DNA of 64,000 bases, taken from the NCBI RefSeq assembly GCF_000718635.1, contig NZ_JOBF01000003.1, positions 124,001-188,000 of the forward strand, written 5' to 3'. Source of the stretch: Streptomyces varsoviensis. Lineage in GTDB: Bacteria; Actinomycetota; Actinomycetes; Streptomycetales; Streptomycetaceae. Below, one piece after another: positions 16,955 through 27,000 of the stretch (position 1 is its first letter; each line of letters opens with the position of its first letter). A model generated the notes under the pieces. It was not told the origin of the DNA and did not search any database. It saw nothing but the letters and a program-made list of their open reading frames with translations. Position numbers and translations under genes: made by a program.

Positions 16955-19323
16955 CGGCCGATCACCCCGGGCGCGGTGTCGGGGTCGGTGCCCCACACTT
17001 CCTCGTCCTCCGACAGCCAGACATTGCGCTGCCGGTCGGCGCCCGCGCCCTGGCCGCCGGCGCCCGCGCCGCCGCCCATCGGCGGCATGAACGGGGTGCC
17101 GGAGCCGCCGCCCGCGCCCGCGCGGCCCAGCGCGCGGCTCTCGGCGGCGGCCGCCTGGGCCGCCCGGATCTGCTGGGCGCTCTCGGCGCCCGCCTCGCCC
17201 ATCGCGGCGCGGGCGCGGCGGCTGATGCCGGTCGCGATGCTGCTCTCGCCGACCGGGTTGCCGTTGCTGTCGACCATCCTGCGCAGCCCGCTGCCCATCC
17301 CCTTGGGCGCTGTGAGCCCGCCCTCCCCGGTGCTGGAGGAGGTGAGGGGCCGGCGCGGCGGCGTCCACGTCTCCTCACTGGTCGTGGGGGTGCGGGTCTT
17401 GAGGCTGCTGCTGCCCTCGGTGATCGGGCGGCCGCGCGGGTCGGTGATGGTGCCGTCGGCGTTGATCTTCGAGTTCGGGGGCACGCTGAGCCTGCCGCCG
17501 AGGCCGTTGGTCAGCGGCTTGCCGTCGGCGCCGATGAGGTTGCCCTGCGCGTCGACCTTGGCGCCCTTGGGGAGCACGAGGTTGCCGTGCTCGTCGACGC
17601 CGACCGCGTGGCTGCCGCCGAGCCCGCCGGAGCTGGTGTTGACCGAGCTCTGGAGGCGGCGCAATTGCTGCTCGGCCTCGCTGGGGCCGTTCTTGTTGCC
17701 GGTGCCGGGGCCGGTCCCGCCGGTGCCGGTGTTGGCGGGGCCGAGCGTGGAGCCCTTGGGCACGGTCAGCGGCTTCTTGTCGGCGCCGAGGATGGGCTTG
17801 TTGTTGGCGTCGGTGACCGCGCCGGTCTTCGGGTCGATCTTCGCGTTGGGCGGCACGGTGACGAGGCTGCCGTCGGCGTTGCGCAGCGGCTTGTGGTCCG
17901 GCCCGAGGACGGTGTTGCCGAGTCCCCCCGTGCCGGTCCCGGCCCCGTTCCCGCCGATGCTCCCGTTCAGGCCCGTTCCGCTGCCGCCGCTCTTGTTCTT
18001 GTTCAGGAGGTCGAGGCCGTTCTGGTTGCCCAGGCTGCCGCCGCCTCCGATGTTGCCGTTCATGAGCAGGGACTTGCCGTCCGGCCCGGCGTTCTTGCCG
18101 TCGCCGAGCCCGCCGTCGCCGCCCTCGCCGCCCGTGCCCTTGCCGCCGTTGAGGTCGCCGAGGCCGTTCGGGCCCAGGCCGTTGCCCTCGCCGTCACCGC
18201 CCTTGCCGCCGTCGAGCCCCCCTTCGCCGAGGCCCCCTTCGCCGAGGCCGCCGCCCTTGCCGTCGCCCCCGCCCAGGCCACCGCCCAAGCCACCGCCGAG
18301 GCCGCCTTGACCATTGCCTCCGCCGCCGGCCCCCTTCGGGGTCAGGTACGTCTGGGCGGCGTTCTTGGGGAGTTGGAGGCTGAAGACCTTGTTGACATTG
18401 CCGGGAATCGATTGCGCGGCGGTGTAGTAGTTCGCCGACAAGGTGTCCATGGGGGCTTTGGAGGGGTTGTCGAGCCCCGTCACCAAATGGTTCAACCAGC
18501 GTTGTTTCGCCTCGGCTTCGATGTTCTCCCAGAACCCGGCCTCACTGGGTTTCCCGAATTTGGTCTGGAGCGCCCCGCCGATGGCTTGTGCGACGGTCTG
18601 GTTGGTCGGGATGCTGGTGGGCAGCCCCGATATCGAATTCATGCCCTCGAAGAAAACATCGTGCAACCAGTTGATGGGCATGGACAACCGGTCGTTCATC
18701 CAGTCGTAGAAGACGTTGTGCAAGGAAGCGATCGCCGTGCGCATGTTGGTGTCGGCCTCGTGGAGTTTGGCCGGCATGTTGCCACGCTCGATGTAGTCCT
18801 TGGTGTCCTTCAGGGACCGCTGGACCGCTTCGAGGGTCACCTTGAAGAGCCCCGCCGCCTCGCCCTGGAGATCGCTGTCGCTCCCGCCGATCGTCCCGGC
18901 CCACTGGCCGAACTGGGCCTCCCAGCCGTCGATCCACTGCTTGATCGAGTCCACCGTGTCGGCGGCCTGCCCCAGGGTCTGCGGGTTGGCGACCTTGTTG
19001 CCGCCGCTGAGCACCGACGTCAGGATCTTGTCCGCGCCGCCGGTGTAGTCGATGAGCGCGCCGGCGTCGTTGCCGAACTTCGACCAGTCGTAGTTGAGCC
19101 CGACGCCGTACCCGCCGCTGCCACCGCTGCCGCTGTAGGTGTAGTTGTACGACCACCAGACGTCCATGTGCATGTCGGCGCCGTACGCGATGGTCCTGCC
19201 GGTCTCGTAGTTGGCGATCCACTTCTCGGACCCCGGGCCGGCCACCTTGTTGCGGTCCAGCGGCGGGGTTCCGGTGTCGGCGAACACGCCGACCCGCTGG
19301 TCCCAGTTGATCGGGTCGGCCAC
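16951..19323 (-). CDS. WXG100-like N-terminal domain protein with Gly-rich linker and repeat tail
   Basis: A 790-residue protein. Residues 1 to about 340 are helical and Trp-rich and include a GQWAG turn, like WXG100/PPE-type T7SS targets. About 345-460 is almost pure Gly-rich linker. The C-terminal third has three imperfect copies of a P-x(3)-K-x-D-x(2)-G-x(3)-D-x(4)-P-L module, then an acidic end. The GTG at 19323 was chosen because GAGAGG lies just upstream; an ATG 42 bases earlier would put that site inside the coding region. Its end overlaps the SseB-like gene by 4 bases. The C-terminal half of the gene is notably more GC-rich than the N-terminal half. Secretion by the neighbouring machine is inferred. 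Confidence 0.85.
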   Translation of the reverse strand: MADPINWDQRVGVFADTGTPPLDRNKVAGPGSEKWIANYETGRTIAYGADMHMDVWWSYNYTYSGSGGSGGYGVGLNYDWSKFGNDAGALIDYTGGADKILTSVLSGGNKVANPQTLGQAADTVDSIKQWIDGWEAQFGQWAGTIGGSDSDLQGEAAGLFKVTLEAVQRSLKDTKDYIERGNMPAKLHEADTNMRTAIASLHNVFYDWMNDRLSMPINWLHDVFFEGMNSISGLPTSIPTNQTVAQAIGGALQTKFGKPSEAGFWENIEAEAKQRWLNHLVTGLDNPSKAPMDTLSANYYTAAQSIPGNVNKVFSLQLPKNAAQTYLTPKGAGGGGNGQGGLGGGLGGGLGGGDGKGGGLGEGGLGEGGLDGGKGGDGEGNGLGPNGLGDLNGGKGTGGEGGDGGLGDGKNAGPDGKSLLMNGNIGGGGSLGNQNGLDLLNKNKSGGSGTGLNGSIGGNGAGTGTGGLGNTVLGPDHKPLRNADGSLVTVPPNAKIDPKTGAVTDANNKPILGADKKPLTVPKGSTLGPANTGTGGTGPGTGNKNGPSEAEQQLRRLQSSVNTSSGGLGGSHAVGVDEHGNLVLPKGAKVDAQGNLIGADGKPLTNGLGGRLSVPPNSKINADGTITDPRGRPITEGSSSLKTRTPTTSEETWTPPRRPLTSSSTGEGGLTAPKGMGSGLRRMVDSNGNPVGESSIATGISRRARAAMGEAGAESAQQIRAAQAAAAESRALGRAGAGGGSGTPFMPPMGGGAGAGGQGAGADRQRNVWLSEDEEVWGTDPDTAPGVIGR

Positions 19324-19407
19324 GGCGTTCCTCTCGGTTCCTCTCGTCTTTCCTGCAATGACCACCGGCCGGCCGCCGGACCGCCAGGGCGTCCGGCGGT
19401 CGGACCC

Positions 19408-19827
19408 CTAGACCGTGCCGCCCGTGCCGCCGCCCCGGAGGATGGCCGCCAGGTCGTCGGCCAGCTCGCTCGCCGAGATGTTCTCGGCGTCCTTCTCCGC
19501 GTCGTCGAGCACCAGGTCGACGTGGTTCAACTGCTCGGAGAACTTCCCCATGAGCTGGACCGCGCTCTCCAGCCGCGCGTGCAGGTCCGAGGCGAAGGTG
19601 CCGAACCGCGTCTGGAGGTTCTTGGCCGCCAGGAACTGGTCGGGGCTGCCGAGCGCCAGGTGCGTACCGCCGCCGGTCGGGGCGTAGTCGCCCAGCTTCG
19701 CGTACTCGGGGTTCGCGCTCAGCCCCTGCTCGAACTGGGGAATCTTCTGGTTCGCGTAGTCCTTGAGGACGCCGTCGGTGACCTTGTACGTACCGCCGCC
19801 GTGCGAGCCGGAATGGTCCTTACCCAT
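19408..19827 (-). CDS. Small hypothetical protein of the ESX operon
   Basis: A 139-residue protein with a His/Gly-rich start, a middle part containing GDYAPTGGGTHLALG, and two predicted helices (about residues 60-95 and 97-128) rich in Leu, Asp and Glu. It ends in a GGGTGGTV tail. An AGGAGG ribosome-binding site lies 6 bases before the ATG at 19827. The helical hairpin half resembles ESX targets but no WXG motif is seen. It sits between the EsxB-like gene and the 790-residue WXG100-like gene, so a role as secretion substrate or accessory factor is likely but unproven. Confidence 0.85.
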   Translation of the reverse strand: MGKDHSGSHGGGTYKVTDGVLKDYANQKIPQFEQGLSANPEYAKLGDYAPTGGGTHLALGSPDQFLAAKNLQTRFGTFASDLHARLESAVQLMGKFSEQLNHVDLVLDDAEKDAENISASELADDLAAILRGGGTGGTV

Positions 19828-19858
19828 GCTCGTACCTCCTGATCCTCATGCCCGGAGG

Positions 19859-20152
19859 TCAGTGGAGGGAGGCGATGGCCTTGGCGCCCTGGCGGTCGCC
19901 CTGCATCTGCCGGTCGTACATCTGCTGGAGGACGACCATCGCCTGCAGGTAGTCCTGGTCCAGCTTGTCCTTGGCCTGCTTCAGCTCGACGTGGAACGCG
20001 TCCCACTGGGTGCGGGCCTCACCGTTGAGGGTCTCGCGCAGCGTGCTGAAGTTCTGCTCCAGCCAGTTCACGGCGTCGACCATCTCGGAGTGGGCGCGCT
20101 GCATCCGGGTGACGGCGTTCTCCAGGCCCGCCTTCTGGATGTGTACGGACAC
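19859..20152 (-). CDS. WXG100-family (EsxB-like) protein
   Basis: A 97-residue all-helical protein with the length and hairpin layout of WXG100 secretion targets. The turn reads NGEARTQWDAF, which matches the second half of the W-x-G...W region but lacks the first Trp. It starts at GTG (20152) with AGGAG about 8 bases upstream. It likely pairs with the product of 20233-20583 as a heterodimer exported by EccC, by analogy to EsxA/EsxB. This is the most convincing small substrate gene of the locus. Confidence 0.88.
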   Translation of the reverse strand: MSVHIQKAGLENAVTRMQRAHSEMVDAVNWLEQNFSTLRETLNGEARTQWDAFHVELKQAKDKLDQDYLQAMVVLQQMYDRQMQGDRQGAKAIASLH

Positions 20153-20232
20153 AAGGGTCTCCTGACTAGTGAGGGATCAAGGAAGCGGAAGGACGAGAAG
20201 AGCGGCGGCCGGGTGGCGAACCGGCCGGCGGG

Positions 20233-20583
20233 TCAGCGCCCGCCGCCCCCGAGCTTGGCCATCAGGTTGGCGGCGTAGCTGTCGGACTCGTCCTCGGCGT
20301 CGTTCATGGCGAGGTTGGTGAGGTGGGTGCCCTCGTGGAAGTTCTCCGTGGCCTGCGTGATGCGGGCGTGGATGGCCAGCCAGTCGTCGATGGCGGCGCA
20401 GTGGCTCTGGCTGGACCTGGCCTGGTAGACCTGCGCCACCTCCTGCTTGATGCCCTGGACGGTCGTACCGGCGTTGGCCATCTCGTTGAGGTGCTCTTTG
20501 AGCGCGTTCAGCGTCTGCTGCATCGCGCTGTCGTCCTTGGACAGCAAGCCTGCCTGGTTGCTGTCGAGGTGGGGCTCACCCAT
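20233..20583 (-). CDS. WXG100-like (EsxA-like) protein
   Basis: A 116-residue helical protein: helix 1 covers about residues 20-55 (LSKDDSAMQQTLNAL), there is a turn near QARSSQSH, helix 2 carries DDWLAIHARITQ, and a short Gly-rich tail follows. The ATG at 20583 has AAGGAG about 8 bases upstream; a longer in-frame reading to 20685 has no comparable site. It is the first gene of the leftward substrate run, 81 bp before the EsxB-like gene. The classic WXG motif is degenerate, so assignment rests on size, helicity and position. Confidence 0.85.
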   Translation of the reverse strand: MGEPHLDSNQAGLLSKDDSAMQQTLNALKEHLNEMANAGTTVQGIKQEVAQVYQARSSQSHCAAIDDWLAIHARITQATENFHEGTHLTNLAMNDAEDESDSYAANLMAKLGGGGR

Positions 20584-20804
20584 GACTGTGCTCCTTGACG
20601 AGGGAGGACCGAGAGAGGTTGGAGAGGTTGAAGACTGCGAGAGATAACCGGAATGGCCGAGTCCGGCCACCCGATTGTCGATCACACTAGTACGAACATC
20701 GGAACTACTGGTGTCCAGGGGCTCAAGCTTCCGTAAGAATCTTGTTTTACCTTGCTGACCTGCGGTAATAGCCAGCCTGCGAAGGTCTCAAGCTCAGCGG
20801 AGGC

Positions 20805-22289
20805 TCAACTCCCGGATGCCGCCCGCCCCTTGGGCCCCGACGGGGGCTGTACGAGCCCGCGCGACTGGAGCGCCTTGGCGTCGAGGGTCGGGCCGGTGGC
20901 CAGCATCCCCAGGAGCGCGGAGGGCATCCGTACGGCCCTGGCGGGGTTGTAGCCGAGCTGCTGGGGCCCGTCCGCGCCCACCAGCGGGTACTTGGCGCCC
21001 GACTCGGTCACCAGGTAGTACGTGCCGCCCGCGCCCGAGGAGGAGAGCGAGACCGCCAGGGCGCCCTTGCCCGGCCGCACGGCCACCCCGTCCGCGGTCC
21101 GCGAATCGGCCGTCAGGCCCGGCTCGCGGGACGGCGGGTGGCCGTCGATGGCGGACGCCTGGGGCAGCACCACGGAGACGGACGGGGCCCGGTCACCGCT
21201 CTCCGTCACCGCGCACACCGCCTCGCCCAGCTTGACCGGCATGGCCTTTGGCGGGCTGCCGGGTACGCCGCCGCCCGCGCCGCCGACCAGCGGCGGGGCG
21301 GCGGGGGCCCGGTGCCGCTCCAGGTCGTCCGGGCCCACCTGCCGTACGTCCACGGCGCCGCCGTCGTAGGCCGTGTGCTGGGTGCGCGGGTCGCCCTTGA
21401 GGAGGGCGAACTCCAGGCCGGTGACCGGGGTCAGGCCCTCCTTGCGGAGCAGGAAGCGCCGGCCGTCGGCGGCGCCGAAGAGCTGTCCCACCTTGGTCGG
21501 CCGCCCGGCCAGCTCGGGGCCCTTGGCACCGAGGTCCGGCACGTCGGGCGAGGCGATGTCGGGCCCGGCGGGCAGCGCGTTCAAGAAGCCGTCCGGTACG
21601 GGGTACGCGGCCGTGTCGCCGTAGCCGAGCGCCTGGGCCGCCGCGTGATCGGTGTTCAGGCGCATCCGCGTGCCGTGCCACAGGAGGTAGGTGTCGTGGC
21701 CCGTGGCGGCGCGTACGAGCGTGGCCCGGTCCGAGGTGACGGGGCGGCCCTGGACGGGCAGTCCGACGCCCAGCACGAGCCGGCTGCTCGCCGCGTCGGG
21801 GACCGGGTCGCTCCCCTTGCGGGGCGGCAGGACCGCGCAGGCCGACCAGGGGTCGCGGGTGAGCGCGCCCGGGCCGGGGAGCGCGTCGGGGGCGCCGACG
21901 ATGCCGACGGTGGAGCCGCGCGGCGCCTTCGCGATGGAGGCGGACGACAGGGTCTCCAGCCGCATCCGGTCCCCCGCCAGGAGTTTGGCGGAGGTCTGGT
22001 TGAGCACGGGGTGCAGGACGCTGTCGAGGGATATGTAGCGCGCCCCGGTGTCCTCGTCGACGACGAGCGTGCCGGGCTTCTTCCAGCCGTCCGCGCCGCC
22101 GGGGACGATCACGCCGTAGACGGTGACGACCAGCGCCACGAGCGCGCCGATCACCAGCCCGATGACGACGCCCTTGGTGGTGCGCCGGTGCGGCGGGTCG
22201 GCCGCGTCGGGGTCGTCGCGGAACAGGCCCGTGGACAGGCGGCCCATCACGAACATGTGGGCCTGTACCTGGTCCCGCCTGGACTGCAT
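20805..22289 (-). CDS. eccB: T7SS core membrane protein EccB
   Basis: A 494-residue protein. It starts with SRRDQVQAHMFVMGRL, the signature EccB N-terminus, followed by one membrane helix (about residues 40-62, VVIGLVIGALVALVVTVYGVIV). The rest is the large periplasmic/extracellular repeat domain, with EccB features such as a WKKPGTLVVDEDTGARY start, a GVPGSPP loop and a VTESGAKYPL region. In mycobacteria EccB forms the core secretion complex with EccC, EccD and EccE. AGAGAGG lies upstream of the ATG at 22289. It is downstream of eccD on the same strand. A 222-bp gap separates its end from the substrate operon. Confidence 0.95.
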   Translation of the reverse strand: MQSRRDQVQAHMFVMGRLSTGLFRDDPDAADPPHRRTTKGVVIGLVIGALVALVVTVYGVIVPGGADGWKKPGTLVVDEDTGARYISLDSVLHPVLNQTSAKLLAGDRMRLETLSSASIAKAPRGSTVGIVGAPDALPGPGALTRDPWSACAVLPPRKGSDPVPDAASSRLVLGVGLPVQGRPVTSDRATLVRAATGHDTYLLWHGTRMRLNTDHAAAQALGYGDTAAYPVPDGFLNALPAGPDIASPDVPDLGAKGPELAGRPTKVGQLFGAADGRRFLLRKEGLTPVTGLEFALLKGDPRTQHTAYDGGAVDVRQVGPDDLERHRAPAAPPLVGGAGGGVPGSPPKAMPVKLGEAVCAVTESGDRAPSVSVVLPQASAIDGHPPSREPGLTADSRTADGVAVRPGKGALAVSLSSSGAGGTYYLVTESGAKYPLVGADGPQQLGYNPARAVRMPSALLGMLATGPTLDAKALQSRGLVQPPSGPKGRAASGS

Positions 22290-22305
22290 GGCACCGCCTC
22301 TCTTT

Positions 22306-22388
22306 CAGGCTTTTCTGTCGGGCTCTGAGGCTTTTCTGTCGGGCTTTCGGGCTGTTCTGTCGGGCTTTCAGGCTTTTCCGCCGGGCAG
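22306..22388. repeat. About 21-bp tandem repeat between eccD and eccB
   Basis: Four imperfect copies of a unit close to GGCTTTTCTGTCGGGCTTTC lie in the 155-bp spacer between the eccD stop and the eccB start. No gene fits here. On the minus strand the repeats give GAAAAGCCTGA-type runs. They could affect mRNA structure or only reflect slippage. Confidence 0.8.
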
Positions 22389-22444
22389 GGGTGCTTCGCC
22401 GGGGGCGCGCCGGGACGCGGCGCCGCCCTCCCGGAGCGAGCGGG

Positions 22445-23881
22445 TCAGCCGCCCACGCCGCGCAGGTAGTGGTAGAGCCCGGCGGCGAGCAGCGCGAGCG
22501 GGACGAGGGCGATGGCGAGGAGGGTGTGCAGCAGGTCGACGGCGCGGCCCCAGTAGGGCACCAGCCGGCGGCCCGGGAACGTCCAGCCCGCGATGGCCAG
22601 CGCGGCGGCCAGTACGACGGTCCCGGCGAGCAGCAGGGGCCGCTGCGAGGGCGCGAGGCGCAGCGCGAACAGCACGGTCAGCAGGGTGAGTCCGTACGCG
22701 CCGGGCAGGACGGCGGACAGCCGCTGCCAGGCGCCGCCCAGGGAGCGGGCGTGGACCAGCAGCAGGACGCTGAGGACGGCGGCGACGGTCAGCGGCGGCC
22801 AGGTGTCCTGGCCGACGGAGAGCGCGGTGACGCAGGCGGCGGCCGTGGCGCCCGTGGCGGCGCACAGGGCGGTGAGGTAGCCGTCGGCGATCGCGCCGCG
22901 CGCGCCGACCTCCTGGCCGGGGACCGGGTCGATGCCCTCCTGGAGCTGTTCGGCGTTGGTGGGGAGCAGCGGCAGCCGCAGGCCGGAGAGGCGGAAGGCG
23001 AGGGAGGGCAGGAAGGCGCCGAGGATGACGACGAGGAGCGCGAGCGGCGCGGCGGTCTCGTCGAGCGGCACGCCGTAGAGCATGACGGCGCCGCCGATCG
23101 CGCCGAGTACGGCCGTGACGGCGATGCCGAGGAACAGCGGGGCGCAGGCGCCGACGGCCGCGACGGCGAGCACCGCGCAGCCCGCGCCCGCGGCGCAGCC
23201 GGCCAGCAGCCGGGCGCCCGTCTCGGCGGCGTCGCCGGTGTGCTGGGGCACCAGGGCGCCGGCCAGGACGAGGTAGGGCACGGCGGCGGCGCCGAGCGCG
23301 CCGCCCGCCCCGGCGTCGCCGACGGCGCGGGACGCGGAACCGGCGCCGGCCAGCAGCAGCACGGCGACGGCGGCGGCGCAGCCGGCGCGCGTGGGGGCCG
23401 GTCCGGGCAGGGTCAGCAGGAGGAGTCCGGCGCCGAGCGCGGTCAGCGTCAGGCCGATCATCAGGTACCGCGACCACTGGGGCCGCCAGGAGTCGCGGCG
23501 GGCGCGCAGGCCGCTGGAGAGCCCCTCGATGAGGTCGTCGAAGTGGATCTGCGGCAGCGATTCGTTGCGGGCCCGCAGGTGCAGGGTCTCGCCGTCGTGG
23601 AGGCCGAGCGCGTTCGGGGTCCGCTCCTCGTCCAGGGGTGCTTCGCCGAGGCGTTGCAGGACCCAGCCGCCGGCCTCGGCGCCGCGCTCGTGCAGATCTG
23701 ATCCCGCGTGATCGACGATCGTGGGCAGCAGGTCGGCGAGCGCGATGTCCGAGGGGACGGCGAGTTCGACGGTTCTTTCCGGTGCCTGGATAGTCAGACG
23801 ACACAGAGATGCGGTGGAATTGTCACTCAAGCGTGGCTCAACCCTTCCGGGAGGGGCGGTCGACGCGATCTCGGTGATCAC
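22445..23881 (-). CDS. eccD: T7SS integral membrane protein EccD
   Basis: A 478-residue protein. Residues 25-110 form a YukD/ubiquitin-like domain (CRLTIQAPERTVELAVPSD, then ALADLLPTIV). A basic linker carries LIEGLSSGLRARRDSWRP. From about residue 140 it has roughly eleven hydrophobic membrane helices. This is the standard EccD architecture, the channel-forming part of the ESX core complex. The GTG at 23881 is the furthest plausible start; a TTG about 18 codons downstream is possible because no strong ribosome-binding site precedes the GTG. It is divergent from eccC. Confidence 0.93.
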   Translation of the reverse strand: MITEIASTAPPGRVEPRLSDNSTASLCRLTIQAPERTVELAVPSDIALADLLPTIVDHAGSDLHERGAEAGGWVLQRLGEAPLDEERTPNALGLHDGETLHLRARNESLPQIHFDDLIEGLSSGLRARRDSWRPQWSRYLMIGLTLTALGAGLLLLTLPGPAPTRAGCAAAVAVLLLAGAGSASRAVGDAGAGGALGAAAVPYLVLAGALVPQHTGDAAETGARLLAGCAAGAGCAVLAVAAVGACAPLFLGIAVTAVLGAIGGAVMLYGVPLDETAAPLALLVVILGAFLPSLAFRLSGLRLPLLPTNAEQLQEGIDPVPGQEVGARGAIADGYLTALCAATGATAAACVTALSVGQDTWPPLTVAAVLSVLLLVHARSLGGAWQRLSAVLPGAYGLTLLTVLFALRLAPSQRPLLLAGTVVLAAALAIAGWTFPGRRLVPYWGRAVDLLHTLLAIALVPLALLAAGLYHYLRGVGG

Positions 23882-24030
23882 ATTATCGTGAGGTCGGTAC
23901 GGGTGATCCCTTAGGTCGCCACGAGGACATGAACTCCTTTCATGTCCGCGCTCTTTACACCGGAATTGCCGGATTCCCCGGCGAGGGCCGGTCCCGCGCA
24001 GTCGCGTTTCCCGCAGGAAGGCGAATCCTT

Positions 24031-27000
24031 TTGACCGTGGTCCTCTTCAGACGGCCTCCCCGGCGACTCGGCCCGGAGATGCCGGAAGGCGAGCTGAGTC
24101 TTCAAGAGCCGCCTTCGCTGCCCGAGACGCAGAGCGCCATGGGCAACATGGTCACCTATATGCCGATGGCGCTGAGTTCACTCGGCATGGTGATCATCTT
24201 CCTGAAACCCGGGGAGGGCGGCGGCCCGCTGGTGTACGTGGCGATCGGCCTGATGGCCGTGTCCGCCGTGGGCATGCTCGTCTCGCAGATCATCCGCAGC
24301 TCCGGCGACCGCAAACGCAAGCTGCGCGGCGAACGCCGCGACTACCTCCGCTACTTGTCGATCAGCCGGCGGCGCATCCGCAAACTGATCCACCAGCAGC
24401 AGCGCGCCCAGGCCTGGCGCCACCCCGAGCCCGCGGCGCTGTGGAGCCTGGTGCGCACCGGGCGGCTGTGGGAGCGCCGCGCCACCCACGAGGACTTCGG
24501 CGAGATCCGCATCGCCGTCGGCGAGCAGCAGCTCGGCATGAAGCTGACGCCGCTGAGCACCAAGCCGGTGGAGGACCTGGAGCCGCTGTGCGCGCACGCG
24601 CTGCGCCGGTTCATCCGCGCGTACGGCACGGTGCCCGACCAGCCCGTGGCGCTGTACCTGCGGACGTACGCGCGGGTGCTGGTGCACGGCGACGAGGAGG
24701 CGGCTCGCGCCATGGTGCGGGCCGTGCTCGGGCAGTTGAGCGTCCTGCACGCCCCGCAGGATCTGCGGATCGTGGTCGTCGCGGAGCCGGAGCGGCGGGC
24801 CGCGTGGGAGTGGACGAAGTGGCTGCCGCACGCTCAACACCCGCTGGACACCGACGGCGCGGGCGCGGTGCGGCTGGTCACGGACTCGGTGGCCGGGCTG
24901 GAGCAGTTGCTCGGCGAGGAGTTCGCCGGCCGGCCGCCGTTCGACCCGGACGCCGCGCCGAGCCCCGAGGAGCCGTACTACGTCATCGTCCTGGACCACC
25001 CCGGCGTGCCCGGCGACGCCCGGCTGGCGGGCGAGGGCTACCGCAACGCGGTCTCCCTGGACGTGGGCCAGGCTCTCGCCTGGCGGCCGGGCCGGCACTC
25101 GCTGCGGCTGCGGATCGCCGCCGACCGGCTGGAGATGGTGCGTACCGAACGGTCCGGCAAGGAGGCCACGACGCCGCTCGGCAGGCCCGACGCGCTCGGC
25201 CCGGCGCGCTCCCGCGCGCTGGCCCGGCTGCTGTCCCCGTACCGGATGGGCGTCACCGTCGACACCGGCGAGGCGCTGACCAGCGACGTGCAGCTCACCA
25301 GCCTCCTGGGCGTGGCCGATCTGCGCGGCATGGACGTGGCGCGGGTGCACGCGAGCCGGAGCGACAGCGCGCGGCTGCGGGTGCCGCTCGGCGTCTCCGG
25401 CGACGGAAACCCGGTCGAACTGGACATCAAGGAGTCCGCGCAGGGCGGCATGGGCCCGCACGGCATGCTCATCGGCGCGACCGGCTCCGGCAAGTCGGAA
25501 CTGCTGCGCACGCTGGTGCTGGCGCTCGCCCTGACGCACTCCTCCGAGAAACTCAACCTGATCCTCGTCGACTTCAAGGGCGGCGCGACCTTCCTCGGGC
25601 TCGACGGCCTGCCGCACACCTCCGCGGTCATCACCAACCTCGCGGACGAGTCCGCGCTGGTCGACCGCATGAAGGACGCCCTGCACGGCGAGCTGATGCG
25701 CCGCCAGGAACTGCTGCGCAGCGCCGGCAACTACACGTCGGCGCTGGAGTACGAGACGGCCCGCGCGGGCGGCGCGGACCTCGTGCCGCTGCCCACCCTC
25801 TTCGTCGTGGTCGACGAGTTCAGCGAGCTGCTGTCCGCGCACCGCGACTTCATGGACCTGTTCGTGATGGTCGGCCGGCTCGGCCGCAGCCTCGGCGTGC
25901 ACCTGCTGCTCGCCTCGCAGCGGCTGGACGAGGGCCGGATGCACCAACTGGAGTCGCACCTGTCGTACCGGATCGCGCTGCGCACGTTCTCCGCGATGGA
26001 GAGCCGCGGCGTGCTCGGCGTGCCCGACGCCTACCAGCTCCCGTCGGTGCCCGGCAGCGCCATCCTCAAGAAGGACACCGGCGCGCTGGTGCGGTTCAAG
26101 GCCGCGTACGTCTCCGGGGCCTACCGCGGCGCGCGCCGCGTCGGCCAGTCCGTCGTCGCCGACCAGGTGGTGCCGTACCGCACGGACTGGGTCGCGCCGC
26201 GCCTGGTCGCCCTCGCGGACGACCCCGCGGAGGAGGAGACCGACGAGAGCCTGCTGACGGTCGCCGTCTCCCGGCTCCAGGGCTCGGGCCCGCCCGCGCA
26301 CACCGTGTGGCTGCCGCCGCTGGACGTACCGCCCTGCGTGGACGAGCTGCTGCCGCCGCTGCACGCCGATCCCCGGCGGGGCCTCACCCCCGCCGACGCC
26401 AGTACCCACGCCACGCTGACGGTGCCGGTGGGCATCGTGGACCGGCCCTTCGAGCAGACCCGCGAACCGCTGATCGCCGACCTGTCGGGCGCGGGCGGCC
26501 ACATCGGCGTCGCGGGCGGCCCGCAGAGCGGCAAGTCCACCCTGCTGCGCAGCCTCATCCTCGGGCTCGCGCTCACCCACACCCCGCGCGAGGTGCAGTT
26601 CTACTGCCTCGACTTCGGCGGCGGCACGCTCGGCGGCCTCCGCGACCTGCCGCACGTCGGCGGCGTCACGGGCCGCCTCGACCTGGAGCGGGTGCACCGC
26701 ACCCTGGCCGAGATCAACGCCCTGATCGCCCGCCGCGAGCAGCAGTTCGCGGAGCTGGGCATCGACTCGATGGCCACGCTGCGGGCCCGCCGGGCGGCGG
26801 GCGAGCTGCCCGACGAGCCGTACGGGGACGTGTTCCTGGTCATCGACGGCTGGACCACGGTCCGCCAGGACTTCATGGACATCATGGCCACCTTCACCAC
26901 GATGGCCGCCCGCGGCCTGAACTACGGCGTGCACCTGGTCGTCGCCGCCACCCGGTGGGCGGAGATCGGCACGGCCCTCCGCGACCAGCTCGGCACCCGC

